Positions 60,782-61,338 of a stretch of 61,338 nt of DNA are shown piece by piece. Each line of letters starts with the position of its first letter. The stretch's first letter is position 1. This DNA comes from Sphingobium sp. (lineage in GTDB: Bacteria; Pseudomonadota; Alphaproteobacteria; Sphingomonadales; Sphingomonadaceae), in NCBI GenBank assembly GCA_017984895.1, contig JAGNYO010000009.1, positions 1-61,338 on the forward strand. The letters are read 5' to 3'. The position numbers and the translations under genes are program-made. The notes beneath the pieces were generated by a model, which made no database searches, was not told the origin of the DNA, and saw nothing but the letters and a program-made list of their open reading frames with translations.

Positions 60782-61338
60782 ATGGCCGGGAAGGACAGCA
60801 CGAAACCACAAGATAGCGCAACCAAGCCCGCGGATATGAAGCTGTGGGTGCAGCAGCGCGCCCCTGACGGATCGCCACGGGTGCAATATTACCGGCCACG
60901 CAAGACCGGCTGGACCACCAGGAAAATGGCGCGCTTTCTCACTGCGTTGCGGGCGACATCGAACGTGACCGAAGCCGCCCGCGCAGTCAAAATGGACGTT
61001 TCGGGTGCTTATGGGCTGCGCAAGAAGGACGCAACCTTCGCGGCGGGCTGGGCGGAGGCGCTGGAACAGGGCTATGCCGAGCTGGAGATGCTGCTGCTGC
61101 GCCAGTCTATCCATGGCAGCGAAACGACCGAAATGGTGGATGATGTCAACGAGGAGGGGCGCAAGCGCACCAAGACGGTGCACAGCTATCCGCACAGCAT
61201 GGCGCTGCGCCTGTTGATGGCGCACAAGGGCACGGTCGAGGCGTTTCGCGCCGAGCAGGGGATCGAGCGGCCCGGCAGCGAGGAGCTGCGCGCCGAGATC
61301 CATGCGAAGATCGCCGCCATGCGGAGCCAGAGCGGCAC
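60782..61338 (+). CDS. Small-terminase-like protein (partial, runs off the edge)
   Basis: An open frame from ATG 60782 (GGAGG just upstream in CGGAGGCACA) to the right edge, at least 185 residues, no stop seen. After a polar N-terminus, residues ~45-100 read RKMARFLTALRATSNVTEAA and VSGAYGLRKKDATFAAGWAE, a helix-turn-helix typical of phage small terminase subunits, then ELEMLLLRQSIHG and SYPHSMALRLLMAHKGTVE. This pattern resembles the protein that sits before the large terminase in sphingomonad gene transfer agent clusters, but a prophage is equally possible; the next genes are outside the window. Confidence 0.55.
   Translation, partial: MAGKDSTKPQDSATKPADMKLWVQQRAPDGSPRVQYYRPRKTGWTTRKMARFLTALRATSNVTEAARAVKMDVSGAYGLRKKDATFAAGWAEALEQGYAELEMLLLRQSIHGSETTEMVDDVNEEGRKRTKTVHSYPHSMALRLLMAHKGTVEAFRAEQGIERPGSEELRAEIHAKIAAMRSQSG

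Noticed and set aside
60700-60813. A 37-codon open frame ahead of the terminase-like gene
   Set aside because: It runs through the terminator hairpin and over the start of the terminase-like gene, has no good ribosome-binding site and no recognisable sequence.

Overview
The window is a compact, GC-rich bacterial chromosome segment, almost certainly from an alphaproteobacterium of the order Sphingomonadales. The evidence is the parA-parB pair, two HerA/FtsK-type ATPase families common in sphingomonads, a second-type GltX, DUF3297, the TauE-TIGR02186 pair, a CrtI-type desaturase, hflKC next to a Do-type protease, and a coaBC-dut-moeB / mutM-ubiE-ubiB neighbourhood. Genes are tightly packed and many overlap by 1 to 14 bp. 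I see no stretch over 300 bases without a gene, and no rRNA, tRNA, insertion sequence, CRISPR array or parS site.

Layout. 1-6.8 kb: end of parA, parB, a nitroreductase, a dicarboxylate/cation symporter, RidA and RppH (minus), prmA and recF. 6.8-15.7 kb: nucleotidyltransferase, EamA transporter, FtsK, Mrp (minus), hflK-hflC and a periplasmic protease. 15.8-27 kb: DUF853 ATPase, gltX-nadE (minus), prs, hisN, rpmI-rplT and pheS-pheT. 27-38 kb: a more accessory zone with LOG-CrtI (minus), a DmeF-like cation efflux protein behind a strong hairpin, NhaA, an NfrB-like glycosyltransferase with a putative outer-membrane partner, TauE-TIGR02186 and a HerA-like ATPase. 37.6-46.8 kb: two glyoxalase-type genes, DUF123, rsh, a LytS/LytTR two-component system, GtrA beside a large GT-C-like membrane protein, tadA and rpmB. 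46.9-54 kb: phytase-like esterase, a glycine-zipper protein, trmB, DUF1761, a secreted protein, and metK behind a clean palindrome, preceded by lnt and a DedA/YqaA-like protein. 54-61 kb: coaBC-dut-moeB-dsrE overlap chain, a glycine-zipper lipoprotein, mutM, ubiE-ubiB. At the right edge lies a partial small-terminase-like gene that may open a gene transfer agent or prophage cluster.

How genes work together. Most are housekeeping: chromosome partition and repair (ParAB, RecF, FtsK, MutM), translation (PheST, GltX, L35, L20, L28, TadA, TrmB, PrmA), envelope proteolysis (HflKC, Do protease), and cofactors (NadE, CoaBC, Prs, UbiE, UbiB, MetK). The most interesting parts are the N4-glycan-type pair (NfrB-like without the c-di-GMP domain of the E. 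coli protein), the RNA-biased hairpin ahead of the cation efflux gene, the metK operator-like palindrome, and the terminase-like gene at the edge.
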